Of a stretch of DNA of 64,000 nucleotides, positions 53,051 through 61,852 are shown piece by piece (position 1 is the stretch's first letter; each line of letters begins with the position of its first letter). The translations under genes were made by a program, and so were the position numbers. Source of the stretch: Pseudarthrobacter sulfonivorans (GTDB lineage: Bacteria; Actinomycetota; Actinomycetes; Actinomycetales; Micrococcaceae); NCBI RefSeq assembly GCF_001484605.1, contig NZ_CP013747.1:4898001-4962000 (forward strand), given 5' to 3'. The notes under the pieces are model-generated. The model was not told where the DNA came from and ran no database searches. It worked only from the letters and a program-made list of their open reading frames with translations.

Positions 53051-54120
53051 CAACCGCCTCGCGTAGGCGTATGTCCCTTTCGGGCATCGTCGGGCATGGC
53101 CATTTCGGCCCGCAGGCCTAGGAGTCGGATCGGACGGCCCGCTTCGATTCCTGCTGCGAGGTCCAAGGCCCTCGCGAGGATTTCCTCCCGGTCGAATGTC
53201 TCGGGAATCTTCCTTCCGTGGTTCTTGGTCACGAACGGCGCGTACCGAACCTTCAGAGTCAGTCCAACCACGGGCCGTCCTTCAGCCACAACATCCTCAA
53301 GGACACGAGCTGCCAGCTCCCTCACGGCGTCGTCCACCTGGGCGGGCTCGGTCAGGTCCCGCTGGAAGGTGGTCTCCCGGCTGTGCCCGCGGGCAACCCA
53401 CGGGGTGTCGTCCACAACGCTGGCGCCGTCCCCGCGTCCGAGCTCCGCGTACCAAGGACCCATCTTGGGGCCAAACTCAGGAACCAGGTTCTGGGGGTCG
53501 GACGCGGCGAGCTCCGCCACTGTGTTGATGCCGAGCTTGGCCAGCCGGCCCGACACTTTGGTTCCGACACCCCACAGGTCCTTGGTGGGCCGGCTGCCCA
53601 TAACGTCGAGCCAGTTCCCGGCAGTGAGACGAAAAACGCCGGCCGGCTTGCCGAAACCGGTGGCGACTTTGGCTCGGACCAACGTGTCGCCGATGCCCAC
53701 GCTGCAATGCAGCTGCGTTCGCTCCAGGACAGCGGCCTGCACCTGCCGGGCGTAGGCTTCCGGATTCTCTGTCTCAGTGCCTACAAAGGCTTCATCCCAA
53801 CCCAGCACCTGCACGGTGGCGCCGGGCTGCGCGCGCAAGGTAGCCATCACCGTTTCAGACGCCGCGAGGTAAGCCTCCTGATCGACGGGCAGGATCACAG
53901 CGTCGGGCACTTTCCGGGCCGCAATGCGTAAAGGCATTCCGGAACCCACACCGAACGCCCTGGCTTCGTAGGATGCGGTCGATACCACCGCTCGTTCCGT
54001 GGGGTCCCCCCGACCGCCGACAATGATCGGCTTCCCCGCAAGCTCCGGCCGCCGGAGCACTTCGACCGCCGCGATGAACTGGTCGAGATCGACATGCAGC
54101 ACCCACCGGATTCCGCTCAC
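53047..54120 (-). CDS. dinB: DNA polymerase IV (Y family)
   Basis: Start GTG 54120 (VSGIRWVLHVDLDQFIAAVE); a longer frame to 54270 is not coding-like. About 357 residues with the Y-family blocks: the first catalytic Asp in HVDLDQFIAAVEVL, ASYEARAFGVGSGMPLRIAA, the Asp-Glu pair in VLGWDEAFVGTET, then KVATGFGKPAGVFRLT, LWGVGTKVSGRLAKLGINTV and the little-finger end GLTLKVRYAPFVTKNHGRKI. It replicates past lesions. The last residues GHTPTRGGW are unusual but not disruptive. Intact. Confidence 0.93.
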   Translation of the reverse strand: MSGIRWVLHVDLDQFIAAVEVLRRPELAGKPIIVGGRGDPTERAVVSTASYEARAFGVGSGMPLRIAARKVPDAVILPVDQEAYLAASETVMATLRAQPGATVQVLGWDEAFVGTETENPEAYARQVQAAVLERTQLHCSVGIGDTLVRAKVATGFGKPAGVFRLTAGNWLDVMGSRPTKDLWGVGTKVSGRLAKLGINTVAELAASDPQNLVPEFGPKMGPWYAELGRGDGASVVDDTPWVARGHSRETTFQRDLTEPAQVDDAVRELAARVLEDVVAEGRPVVGLTLKVRYAPFVTKNHGRKIPETFDREEILARALDLAAGIEAGRPIRLLGLRAEMAMPDDARKGHTPTRGGW

Positions 54121-54197
54121 GCCACCAGTCTGCCCTAAACATCCCTGCCAAGCATGGGCCTCCACCGGGCGTGGCCTCCGATCCCACTGATGATCGA

Positions 54198-54878
54198 CTA
54201 AAAGGCCTGACCCGTGGCCCGTATCGCCACTTCTGAGACGTCGACGCCGGCGGGCTGGGACAAAGCCCAAAGAAACGCCCCGGCCACGGATTCAGGTGCG
54301 ATGGCGGCGTCGGGCGCTTCCTTCCACAGCGGTGTGTCCACGTGGCCCGGGGCGATGTGCAGTACCCGGACCCCGGTGCCCACGAGCTGCTGGCGGAGCG
54401 ATTCCGCGTAGCCGGTGACAGCCCATTTTGTGGCGGTGTACAGATTGCCCGGATACACCTTGCGGCCGGCCGTGCTGCCCATCAGCACGAAGTGGCCGCG
54501 GTTGGTGGTGAGCTCCGGGAGCGCAGCCTTCGCCAGGACTGCCGGGCCGTAGACGTTGGTGAGCACCATGTCCCGCCATCGCTCCGGGTCGCCGTCCGCC
54601 AGATCGCCCGGAGCCGAGAACCCGGCATTGGCCACCGCGACGTCGAGGCCGCCCATAGTTTCTACCGCGGCAGCCACGGCGACGCGCGTCTGGTCCCAGT
54701 CCCCCGCGTCGGCAACAACCCCGTGGACGTTGCCCAGGCCCGAACAGGAGTCAAGGAACTCCGCCAGCCGTCCGGCGTCGCGCCCTGTGGTGAACACGGT
54801 GTGCCCGGCGCGGAGGGACTCGCGGACCAGGGCGGCACCGATCCCGCTGGTGCCGCCCGTGACGAGGATGCGAAGCAT
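54198..54878 (-). CDS. Short-chain dehydrogenase/reductase
   Basis: A 226-residue classical SDR: ILVTGGTSGIGAALVRESLR (cofactor loop), DVAVANAGFSAPGDLADG and the catalytic YTATKWAVTGYAE, with the Ser in FVLMGSTAGRK. The ATG overlaps the stop of the aldehyde dehydrogenase gene (TGATG), so the two were co-transcribed. The substrate is unknown. Confidence 0.9.
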   Translation of the reverse strand: MLRILVTGGTSGIGAALVRESLRAGHTVFTTGRDAGRLAEFLDSCSGLGNVHGVVADAGDWDQTRVAVAAAVETMGGLDVAVANAGFSAPGDLADGDPERWRDMVLTNVYGPAVLAKAALPELTTNRGHFVLMGSTAGRKVYPGNLYTATKWAVTGYAESLRQQLVGTGVRVLHIAPGHVDTPLWKEAPDAAIAPESVAGAFLWALSQPAGVDVSEVAIRATGQAF

Positions 54879-56125
54879 CAGGAAGGGTCCGCGATGCCGA
54901 TGTAGCGGGTCTCGAGGTACTCCTCGATGCCCTCCATGCCGCCTTCGCGGCCCAGGCCGGACTGTTTGACGCCGCCGAACGGGGCCGCCGGGTTGGACAC
55001 AATGCCGGTGTTCAGGCCGAACATCCCCACGTCCACCTTTTCGGAGAGCCGCAGCCCGCGGTTGAGGTCGCGGGTGTAGGCGTAGGCCACCAGGCCGAAC
55101 TCCGTGTCGTTGGCCAGGGCGATCGCCTCGGCTTCGGTCCGGAAGCTGACAACAGGTGCCACGGGACCGAAGACCTCCTCCTGCAGGATGCGTGCAGTGG
55201 CGGGCACATTGCTCAGGACCGTGGGCGGGTAGAAGTACCCGTCACCGTCCGACGGCGCTCCGCCGGTGAGTGCCGTGGCTCCCCCGGCGACCGCGTCCAG
55301 GACCAGTTCGTCCACCTTCGCCCGGCTCTTGGCATCGATCAGCGGCCCGATGTTGGTGCCTTCCGCCGAGCCGCGGCCCAGCTTCAGGGAGGCCATCCGT
55401 TCCGCGAGGCGCCGGCTGAACTCGCCGAGCAGCGATTCGTGCACGATGAAGCGGTTGGCCGCCGTGCAGGCCTCACCCATGTTCCGCAGCTTGGCCAGCA
55501 TGGCGCCGTCCAGGGCGGCATCCAGGTCGGCGTCCTCGAACACCAGGAAGGGCGCGTTCCCGCCGAGTTCCATGGAGGTCCGCAGCACCTGGTGGGCGGA
55601 GTCGGCAATAAGCTGCCGGCCCACGCCGGTGGACCCGGTGAAGGAGAGCTTGCGGAGGCGGCTGTCCCGGATCAGGGGTCCGGTCACCTCGCCAGGACGG
55701 GTGGTGGGGATGACGTTCAGGACGCCGGCAGGCAGGCCGGCTTCCCGGAAGACTTCGGTGAGCAGAAGCGCCGTCAGCGGGGGCCAGGTTGGCCGGCTTG
55801 AGCACCATGGTGCAGCCGGCCGCGATGGCCGGGGCGATCTTGCGGGTGGCCATGGCCAGCGGGAAGTTCCACGGCGTGATGAACAGGCACGGGCCCACGG
55901 GGCGCTTGGTCACCAGCAGCCGGGACTTGCCGTCCGGTGCCGTGGAGTAGCGGCCGGAAATGCGGACTGCTTCCTCGGAGAACCAGCGCAGGAACTCGGC
56001 ACCGTAGGCCACTTCGCCGCGTGATTCGGCCAGCGGTTTGCCCATTTCCAGGGTCATGGCCAGGGCGAAGTCGTCCGCCCGGGCGGTGACCAGCTCGAAG
56101 GCGCGGCGCAGGATCTCGCCGCGTC
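54878..56125 (-). pseudogene. Succinate-semialdehyde-type aldehyde dehydrogenase, frameshifted and 5'-truncated
   Basis: The readable part starts at RGEILRRAFELVTARADDFA near 56124, directly after an in-frame TGA, so about the first 80 residues are missing. FITPWNFPLAMATRKIAPAI follows. A one-base insertion in a G5 run (55779-55783) shifts the frame after KPANLAP; the remainder (LLLTEVFREAGLPAGVLNVI, ELGGNAPFLVFEDADLDAAL, EACTAANRF) continues to 54878. The catalytic Glu and Cys are present. It resembles GabD-type enzymes. It abuts an IclR remnant at its broken 5' end. Confidence 0.88.
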
Positions 56126-56433
56126 AGGGCCCGGCCACTGGACACATTCCGTCCAAAATCAAGACGTTTAATGACCTTTGCCAAGAGATAGCCCTCATCC
56201 GACGGCGCGGATATGCCGTCGTGGATGAAGAATTCGAGCTGGGGGTTGTCGGTGTTTCAGCACCGGTGTACGACTTCAAGCAGCGAATTGTCGCCGCCTT
56301 CAACGTCAGCGCCCCCAAACAGCGATTCGGCCGTCATCTCGAGCAGGCAGGAGCCCTCGCCGCCAAGGTAGCCATGGAATTCTCCACGACGCTGGGTGCG
56401 CCATCCGAGCCGGCCGCCAGGCCACCCAGATAG
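56126..56433 (+). pseudogene. IclR-family regulator, C-terminal remnant
   Basis: The plus strand reads HIPSKIKTFNDLCQEIALIR, RRGYAVVDEEFELGVVGVSA, PVYDFKQRIVAAFNVSAPKQ, RFGRHLEQAGALAAKVAMEF, then TAG at 56433. This is the effector-binding end of IclR-family regulators (the RRGYAVVDEEFELG signature). The HTH and most of the effector domain are lost. It meets the truncated aldehyde dehydrogenase gene head to head at about 56125. Confidence 0.83.
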
Positions 56434-56735
56434 GGCGGCGGCGGAGTGCGGACATGTGCCATCTTCCTGATGCGGCTAGTGGGGTGACTTGAAGAAAACG
56501 CCTGCGCGTCTCCACACTTCTCCGGAAATTTGCACACACTGGGCCTGGAAATGCCCCTGAGCTGCGACAACACTGGGCGGTTTCCAACAAACGTCGCAAC
56601 AGCTTCGAATTTCGAAGGTAACAGACTCTGAGTTGCAGCCAGTGGGGCAGCTCAGGGTGCGTCGGCCTAGCTGAGCAGCAGCCGATGTTCACTCATTCGG
56701 TTAAGCGGGTATACCGCGGTTCACTTCCTGCGCGG
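56434..56735. other. Intergenic stretch with left 32-base inverted repeat
   Basis: No gene seen. It contains the repeat described separately at 56570-56601. Confidence 0.4.
56570..56601. repeat. Left copy of a 32-base inverted repeat
   Basis: ACACTGGGCGGTTTCCAACA continuing AACGTCGCAACA matches the reverse complement of 61853-61884 at 31 of 32 positions. The right copy lies 24 bases upstream of the IS30-family transposase start, so these are probably IS30-type ends. Confidence 0.8.
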
Positions 56736-56949
56736 TCAGGCTGTTCGGGCCTCAATCAGAAAGCTGGCAACCCTGCGTGCAGTTGTTGTTCCATGTCCAG
56801 CTTCACGCAGTCGCATGGCCAAGACGCCGGTGACCACGAGCAGCAGTTCCTCGGCCAGCGCCTGGGCTTGGCGCCCGACAACGGGCACGGCGAATTCGGC
56901 AAGCCATGCCTTGTGGCGTCTGGTAAGAGCGGCTGCGACCAGCGCTTCC
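56736..56949 (-). pseudogene. TetR-like C-terminal remnant
   Basis: In the minus frame ending at TGA 56736: EALVAAALTRRHKAWLAEFA, VPVVGRQAQALAEELLLVVT, GVLAMRLREAGHGTTTARRV, ASFLIEARTA. Helical pattern and ending resemble a TetR-family ligand domain. There is no HTH; the sequence begins right at the stop of the next gene. Confidence 0.5.
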
Positions 56950-57696
56950 TTACTTGAATGGGACGCTGCCCTTTGACGCGTCTGACGGGTCGGCGGCTCT
57001 GTGGAACACGTAGACCTCGACGTGGTCGCCGTTGAGCACGAATCGGTGGAGACCCTGGTCGTGGGACCACATCATCTCCGCGACGGTCTCGAGGCCTTTG
57101 GGGGAACACCCTTCGGCGCCGTTCCTCTCGCGAATCGCATAGTCGGCCACGAGCAGGCAGACCGTGCCGTAGCGAGACTCTCCGCTCCAGACACGGTGAC
57201 GGCCGAAGTTCTCGTATTGCCGCAGCTCATTGGCATTGAGACCCAGCGCGTCGAGAGTGCCGAGGTTGTCTTGCGGCTTATCGGCGTCCGCACCGACCGA
57301 CTCCAACGCGAGCACGAAGTCCGGTGCGGGCACGGCCTTCCAACGGTGCTGCGCATCTGGGACGGGCAGCGCCATTTCCGTCAACGTGTTGGCCGGGATT
57401 GCAGTGGGCTCATCAGCAAGCAGCTGCGACAGCCACGCGACGAGGGCGAGGGCCGCAATGGCGCCGCCGAGGATCATCAACCAGCGGTGGCGGCGCCACC
57501 ACGGTGCCGTGGGGACGCTCGGGGCGGGATCGATGACGGGAGTCAGCTGTCGGTGTTGGGCGGCCTCCAGTTCGGAAAGCCGAGCCTGAGCCGCCACATC
57601 CCCCGCGATGTCGCCATCCCGTCCGTACGCGCGTCGCCGCAGGCGCTCCAGCTCGCCAGCTTCCACGCCATCGACCGACCCCAGCGGGCCATCCAT
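56950..57696 (-). CDS. Hypothetical single-pass membrane protein, 248 aa
   Basis: Residues 1-65 are charged and cytoplasmic-like (VEAGELERLRRRAYGRDGDI), then WLMILGGAIAALALVAWLSQ is one membrane segment near residue 72, followed by an external domain of about 150 residues (NELRQYENFGRHRVWSGESR, YGTVCLLVADYAIRERNGAE, GLETVAEMMWSHDQGLHRF). The outside part has two Cys (VCLLV, EGCSP). I recognise no family. It lies between the IS30-type repeats, so it might be a passenger. Confidence 0.75.
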   Translation of the reverse strand: MDGPLGSVDGVEAGELERLRRRAYGRDGDIAGDVAAQARLSELEAAQHRQLTPVIDPAPSVPTAPWWRRHRWLMILGGAIAALALVAWLSQLLADEPTAIPANTLTEMALPVPDAQHRWKAVPAPDFVLALESVGADADKPQDNLGTLDALGLNANELRQYENFGRHRVWSGESRYGTVCLLVADYAIRERNGAEGCSPKGLETVAEMMWSHDQGLHRFVLNGDHVEVYVFHRAADPSDASKGSVPFK

Positions 57697-57993
57697 GCCC
57701 TAATTATCCACCGGGGCACCACCCGGGACTAGAGGCATGACCCATACTCTGCTTTAAAGGGGCTTTCGCTCATTGAAGACGAACCAGCGTTAGGAAAGAC
57801 GGTAGATCCAGCCGTGACTCCAAACTAACTCCTCATCTGTCCATACCTGGGGTCAATTCGGGTTATCCACGGCTGAATTGGGGAGCCTTCCAGGTAGCTC
57901 CCTGGCCGCCGTAGCGGTGGATAACGTTCGAGAATTGTCCCCATCTGTGGGCAGCTGACCAGTGCTTCAGGTGGCAGCGGAAACTGCGTTCGT
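57697..57993. other. Intergenic stretch with an imperfect inverted repeat
   Basis: No gene. TGGGGTCAATTCGGGTTATC (from 57850) and a related inverted copy ending TTGTCCCCA (to about 57945) pair imperfectly. TTATCCAC and GTGGATAA look like DnaA-box words but also occur by chance. Confidence 0.4.
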
Positions 57994-58453
57994 TCAAAGC
58001 GCAGCAACGGTTTGGAGGGATGCAAACCGCGCGGTTGCACTATCCCAGTCGAGGACGGCTCGCGGCCGTCCGTTGATCTCATCAGCGGCGAAGCGGACTT
58101 CAGCCTGTTCTACCGTGCTGAGGTCCGCGCCCTTACGAAAGTACTGGCGGAGCAGGCCGTTGGCATTCTCGTTCGAAGCACGTTGCCAGGGGCTGGCCGG
58201 ATCACAGAAGTACACGAGAGTTCCAAGCGCCGCGGTGACCTCGGCGTGCTTGGCCATCTCGGAGCCCCGGTCCCACGTCAACGTCCTCCGCAGCGTGGCC
58301 GGCATGACCCCCAGGGCCTCAATGAGCTGGTCACGCATGTTATCGGACCTGTTGCCTGGACGGAGCGCGAAGGCAACGAGGAGCCTGGAAGAGCGTTCCA
58401 CCAGCGTCACTATCGCTGATTTGTTCCCCTTCCCCATGATGAGGTCACCTTCC
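57994..58453 (-). pseudogene. IS30-family transposase, C-terminal part
   Basis: The frame begins with GAA at 58450-58452 and reads GDLIMGKGNKSAIVTLVERS, RRTLTWDRGSEMAKHAEVTA, PASPWQRASNENANGLLRQY, NGRPRAVLDWDSATARFASL and a stop at 57994. The catalytic D (GDLIMG), D (TWDRGSEM) and E (NENANGLLRQY) are typical of IS30. It is cut from its N-terminal half by an IS110 element. Confidence 0.9.
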
Positions 58454-58683
58454 TTACGGTGTTGTTGTGGGTGATTTCGGGCTGTCGTAGTGTTTCGATC
58501 ACCCTCGGGCGGCGGGTATGGCCCAGATCTCCTTGCCGCTTGGACGGCTTACTGGGAATGGCCGCCCGCTGCCCGCCGATGACTCGACCGCTGATTGAGA
58601 CTTACGACATTGATCGTTGGGTAAGGACGTGCCGGCGTGGTTATCGACAGGGCCTACTAAATCAGGAACTGATTGAAGGGACC
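58454..58683 (+). ncRNA. Candidate bridge-RNA region in the IS110 left end
   Basis: IS110-group elements encode a bridge RNA in the non-coding end upstream of the recombinase. This 230-base end has no ORF and GC-rich hairpin potential (for example GGCGGCGGGTATGGCC and GGCTTACTGGGAATGGCC). TGGGAA at 58553-58558 matches the complement of the target at the insertion junction. Boundaries and fold are unknown; a chance match of this size is possible. It is now separated from the recombinase by IS630. Confidence 0.5.
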
Positions 58684-58685
58684 TA

Positions 58686-59832
58686 GTGGTGTGTCTCAGT
58701 TTTGTTTGATGGTTTCGAGGGCGACGCGGCCGCGGGCTACTTTTTTGAGGATTGAGTCTGCGGTCGCGGTCCAGACCAGGGGTTTGGGTTCGGTGTTGTG
58801 GGCGGCGAGATACTCTTCGATCTTGTGGATCAGGTCCGGTACGGAATGGAACGCTCCGCGGCGCAGGGCCTTGTCTGTGAGTTCCCGGAACCAGCGCTCG
58901 ACGAGGTTGAGCCACGAGGACGAGGTGGGGGTGAAATGCAGCTGGAAGCGGGGATTATTCGCCAGCCAGGCTTTCACGTCGGGGTGCTTGTGGGTGGCGT
59001 AGTTGTCCAGGATCAGGTGGACATCCAGGCCCTGCGGGACTTCTTTGTTGATGGTCTTGAGGAACACCAGGAATTCTTCGTGCCGGTGTTTGGGCAGGCA
59101 TGAGCCGATGACTTTTCCGGTGGCCACGTCCAGGGCAGCGAACAAGGTGGTGGTGCCGTTGCGTTTGTAGTCATGGGTCATCGTTTCCGCCCGGCCTTTC
59201 TTCATCGGCAGGGATGGCTGGGTGCGGTCCAGGGCCTGGACGGACGATTTCTCGTCCATGCACAGCACGATCGCTTTCTCCGGCGGGTTCAGGTACAGGC
59301 CGACGACATCAATGAGTTTTTCTTCAAACCGCGGATCGTTGGAGAGCTTGAACGTATCCACCAGGTGCGGCTTCAAGCCCCTGGCCGCCCAGATCCGCTG
59401 CACCTGCGCCGGAGACACCCCCACCTTCGCCGCCATCGTCCGCACCGACCAGTGCGTCTGCCCTTCGGGCCTGGAATTGCGCGTCAGATCAACGATCTCG
59501 TCAATCTTTGACTGCGGAATGACCGGCTTGCGGCCCCGCCCGGCACGCACCTCTCCCAGGTGGGACAGGCCGTCCTCGGCGAACCGGGCCCGCCAGGACC
59601 TCACCGTCCCCGGGCTCGTCCCGGCGACCTTCGCGATCGATTCATTGGCCAACCCCTCCGCGGCCATCAACAAAACCTGCGCCCGCTGAACCTCGCGATG
59701 GGACGCCGTCTGCGATTTCGAAAGGACCTCCAATGCTGCACGTTGTCCATCAGAAACCACCAATGCAGGAGCCGGATTCGTCATACCCCCAGTTTAACAG
59801 AACACCCGCAAACTATTTTGGAGACATACCAC
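58686..59832 (-). mobile_element. IS630-family element, apparently complete (1147 bp)
   Basis: Terminal repeats GTGGTGTGTCTC (58686-58697) and GAGACATACCAC (59821-59832) match at 11 of 12 positions as inverted repeats. TA flanks both ends (58684-58685 and 59833-59834), the typical IS630/Tc1 target duplication. Removing it rejoins GAAGGGACC-TA-GGACATG, the presumed leader of the IS110 gene. Confidence 0.92.
58696..59784 (-). CDS. IS630-family transposase
   Basis: A 362-residue protein with an N-terminal HTH (LLMAAEGLANESIAKVAGTS, PGTVRSWRARFAEDGLSHLG) and a DDE domain: IVLCMDEKSSVQALDRTQPS (first Asp), VHLILDNYATHKHPDVKAWL (second Asp), TPTSSSWLNLVERWFRELTD (Glu). The length is normal and the frame intact, so it may be active. 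Confidence 0.95.
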   Translation of the reverse strand: MTNPAPALVVSDGQRAALEVLSKSQTASHREVQRAQVLLMAAEGLANESIAKVAGTSPGTVRSWRARFAEDGLSHLGEVRAGRGRKPVIPQSKIDEIVDLTRNSRPEGQTHWSVRTMAAKVGVSPAQVQRIWAARGLKPHLVDTFKLSNDPRFEEKLIDVVGLYLNPPEKAIVLCMDEKSSVQALDRTQPSLPMKKGRAETMTHDYKRNGTTTLFAALDVATGKVIGSCLPKHRHEEFLVFLKTINKEVPQGLDVHLILDNYATHKHPDVKAWLANNPRFQLHFTPTSSSWLNLVERWFRELTDKALRRGAFHSVPDLIHKIEEYLAAHNTEPKPLVWTATADSILKKVARGRVALETIKQN

Positions 59833-59838
59833 TAGGAC

Positions 59839-61041
59839 ATGACGGGATTGTGGGCTGGAATCGACGCGGGCAAGAGAGCCCATCATTGCGTCGTGATCGA
59901 TCAAACAGGAACAGTGCTGCTCTCGAAACGGGTCGAGAACGACGAGAAGGCGCTGCTTGAGCTCATTGCCACGACCGCGGAGATCGCGGCCGGGGAAGAG
60001 GTCTGCTGGGCAACGGATCTGAACGCCGGCGGCGCGGCGCTGCTGATCGAGCTGTTGGCAGCCCACGCGCAGCGCCTGCTCTATATCCCCGGACGGATTG
60101 TGCATCACGCTGCAGCGACCTATCGCGGGGATGGCAAGACGGACGCGAAGGATGCCAGGATCATCGCCGACCAGGCACGCATGCGCACCGACCTCCAACC
60201 GGTTCGCGGTGGGGACCAGATCAGCGTGGACCTGCAGTTGCTGACCGCCCGCCGCACGGATCTGATGTGTGACCGGGTCCGCGCGATCAACCGTCTCCGG
60301 GCCATGTTGCTGGAGTACTTCCCTGCGCTCGAGCGTGCGTTCGACTATTCCAAGAAAGCACCCCTAATCCTTTTAGGCGGCTACCAAACCCCCGAGAGTA
60401 TTCGGCGCTCTGGACTGGCCAGACTCACCGGCTGGCTCAGAAAACGAGGCTGCCGCAACAGCGCAAAGATGGCGGAGAAGGCACTCGACGCTGCAAACTC
60501 CCAGCACACCGTCCTGCCGGCCCAGTCCATGGGCGCGGCTCTGGTCGTCCGGCTGGCCGAGCAGATCAGGGCAACCGATGCAGAAATCGCCATCGTCGAT
60601 GCCCAGATCACGGATCTGTTCCGGCAACACGACAGCGCCGATGTTCTCCTGAGTATGCCTGGGTTCGGACCCGTACTCGCAGCTACTTTTCTCGCGAACA
60701 TCGGCGGCAACCTGGACGGCTTCGACTCCGTCGACCGCCTCGCCAGCGTCGCCGGCCTTGCCCCGGTCCCACGCGATTCCGGACGAATCAGCGGTAACCT
60801 GCACCGGCCACGCCGGTTCAACCGCAGACTCCTCCGGACCTGTTACCTCGCTGCCCTCTCCAGCCTGAAAAACAGTCCCGCCTCACGAACCTACTACGAC
60901 CGGAAACGCAGCGAGGGGAAGTCCCACAAACAAGCGCTCATCGCACTTGCCAGACGCCGCATCAACGTCCTCTGGGCCATGCTTCGCGACCACGCCGTTT
61001 ACCGAGAACCAGCCACCGTCAGCGGCGTCCAGGCTGCTTGA
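59839..61041 (+). CDS. IS110-family recombinase (DEDD transposase)
   Basis: 400 residues with the RuvC-like DEDD N-terminal domain (WAGIDAGKRAHHCVVIDQTG, CWATDLNAGGAALLIELLA, GDGKTDAKDARIIADQARMR) and the Tnp_20 C-terminal domain (LLSMPGFGPVLAATFLANIG, VAGLAPVPRDSGRISGNLHR) with the catalytic Ser region SGRISG. It acts with a bridge RNA in this family. Frame intact. The ATG at 59839 lies 4 bases after the TA of the IS630 insertion, so its original leader and ribosome site are split from it. Confidence 0.93.
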   Translation: MTGLWAGIDAGKRAHHCVVIDQTGTVLLSKRVENDEKALLELIATTAEIAAGEEVCWATDLNAGGAALLIELLAAHAQRLLYIPGRIVHHAAATYRGDGKTDAKDARIIADQARMRTDLQPVRGGDQISVDLQLLTARRTDLMCDRVRAINRLRAMLLEYFPALERAFDYSKKAPLILLGGYQTPESIRRSGLARLTGWLRKRGCRNSAKMAEKALDAANSQHTVLPAQSMGAALVVRLAEQIRATDAEIAIVDAQITDLFRQHDSADVLLSMPGFGPVLAATFLANIGGNLDGFDSVDRLASVAGLAPVPRDSGRISGNLHRPRRFNRRLLRTCYLAALSSLKNSPASRTYYDRKRSEGKSHKQALIALARRRINVLWAMLRDHAVYREPATVSGVQAA

Positions 61042-61055
61042 CAACAGCATTGAGA

Positions 61056-61829
61056 TTCCCAATGGCCCGCTTCTTCCCTGGTAGCGATGTGGGCTGGGCG
61101 GTCACCGATCTTCAGAGCATCAGCAATGTACTGGCGTGGCTTCACCTTGGTCCTGGACCGCGGCCGCCTGCTGAACTTACCCGATCGCAGCAGCCGGGCA
61201 GACCCGGCTGGAACGGGGCGGATACTCAAATGGTAAAGCGCACGGTAGACCGTTTCATGCGCCAAATGCCGATGCTTTTCCCCTGGAAACCGTTCCTTCA
61301 AGGCCCGGCAGACCTGCTGAGGGCTCCACCGCTTCGACAGGCACTCCACGACGTAATGCCGCAACTCGTCATCACCGGCAAGCTTGGCCAGCCTTGGCCG
61401 CGCCCTCCTCTTCTGTGCCATTTTCTGGGCGCGGAACGGATGATAGCGACGTGAGTCGGGACGATTCCGAGCCAACTCCCTGCTGATTGTGGACGGGGAC
61501 CGCCCAAGATCACGAGCGATCGATTGAAGACTCGCCCGAACCAGCAACCGGTCAGCAATGAAGATCCGTTCGTCCTCTGACAAATAGCGGCTGGACCCAC
61601 CTGCCGCAGGAACCGCCTTACGAGGCCTCGGATCCAAGCCTTGCTGCACCAAGCCCTCCACCCCGTTGCGGCCATGCAACCAACGATGGCCTGTGTTCGG
61701 GTTGATCCCAAGAATCCTGCATGCCGCCCGGTTGGAGTGCCCTTCTTTCATGAGCTGAACATACAAGGGCCTCTTCTCAACCCAACCCGGAGGCCCCATT
61801 TTCCTCGATCGGCGCGTCGCACTGCGCAT
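61056..61829 (-). pseudogene. IS30-family transposase, N-terminal part
   Basis: ATG 61829 gives MRSATRRSRKMGPPGWVEKR, LSEDERIFIADRLLVRASLQ, SIARDLGRSPSTISRELARN (IS30 HTH), CLSKRWSPQQVCRALKERFP and IADALKIGDRPAHIATREEA. GHWE at 61056 marks the break; beyond it the frame runs into the IS110 end (SQCCCQAAWTPL). The other half is at 57994. Confidence 0.9.
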
Positions 61830-61852
61830 GAATCAACACCACTTTCAGTCGG

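Larger units (their letters stand above)
58454..61059 (+). mobile_element. IS110-family element inserted in IS30, itself carrying IS630
   Basis: Flanked by TTCC at both sides (58450-58453 and 61056-61059); removal restores the IS30 frame. Without the IS630 insert it would be about 1457 bases, the usual IS110 size. It contains a 230-base non-coding left end, the recombinase gene and a short right end. No terminal inverted repeats are expected or seen. Confidence 0.87.

Noticed and set aside
58553..58558. Firm claim that TGGGAA is the bridge-RNA target guide
   Set aside because: Six matching bases are expected by chance; only noted as a lead.
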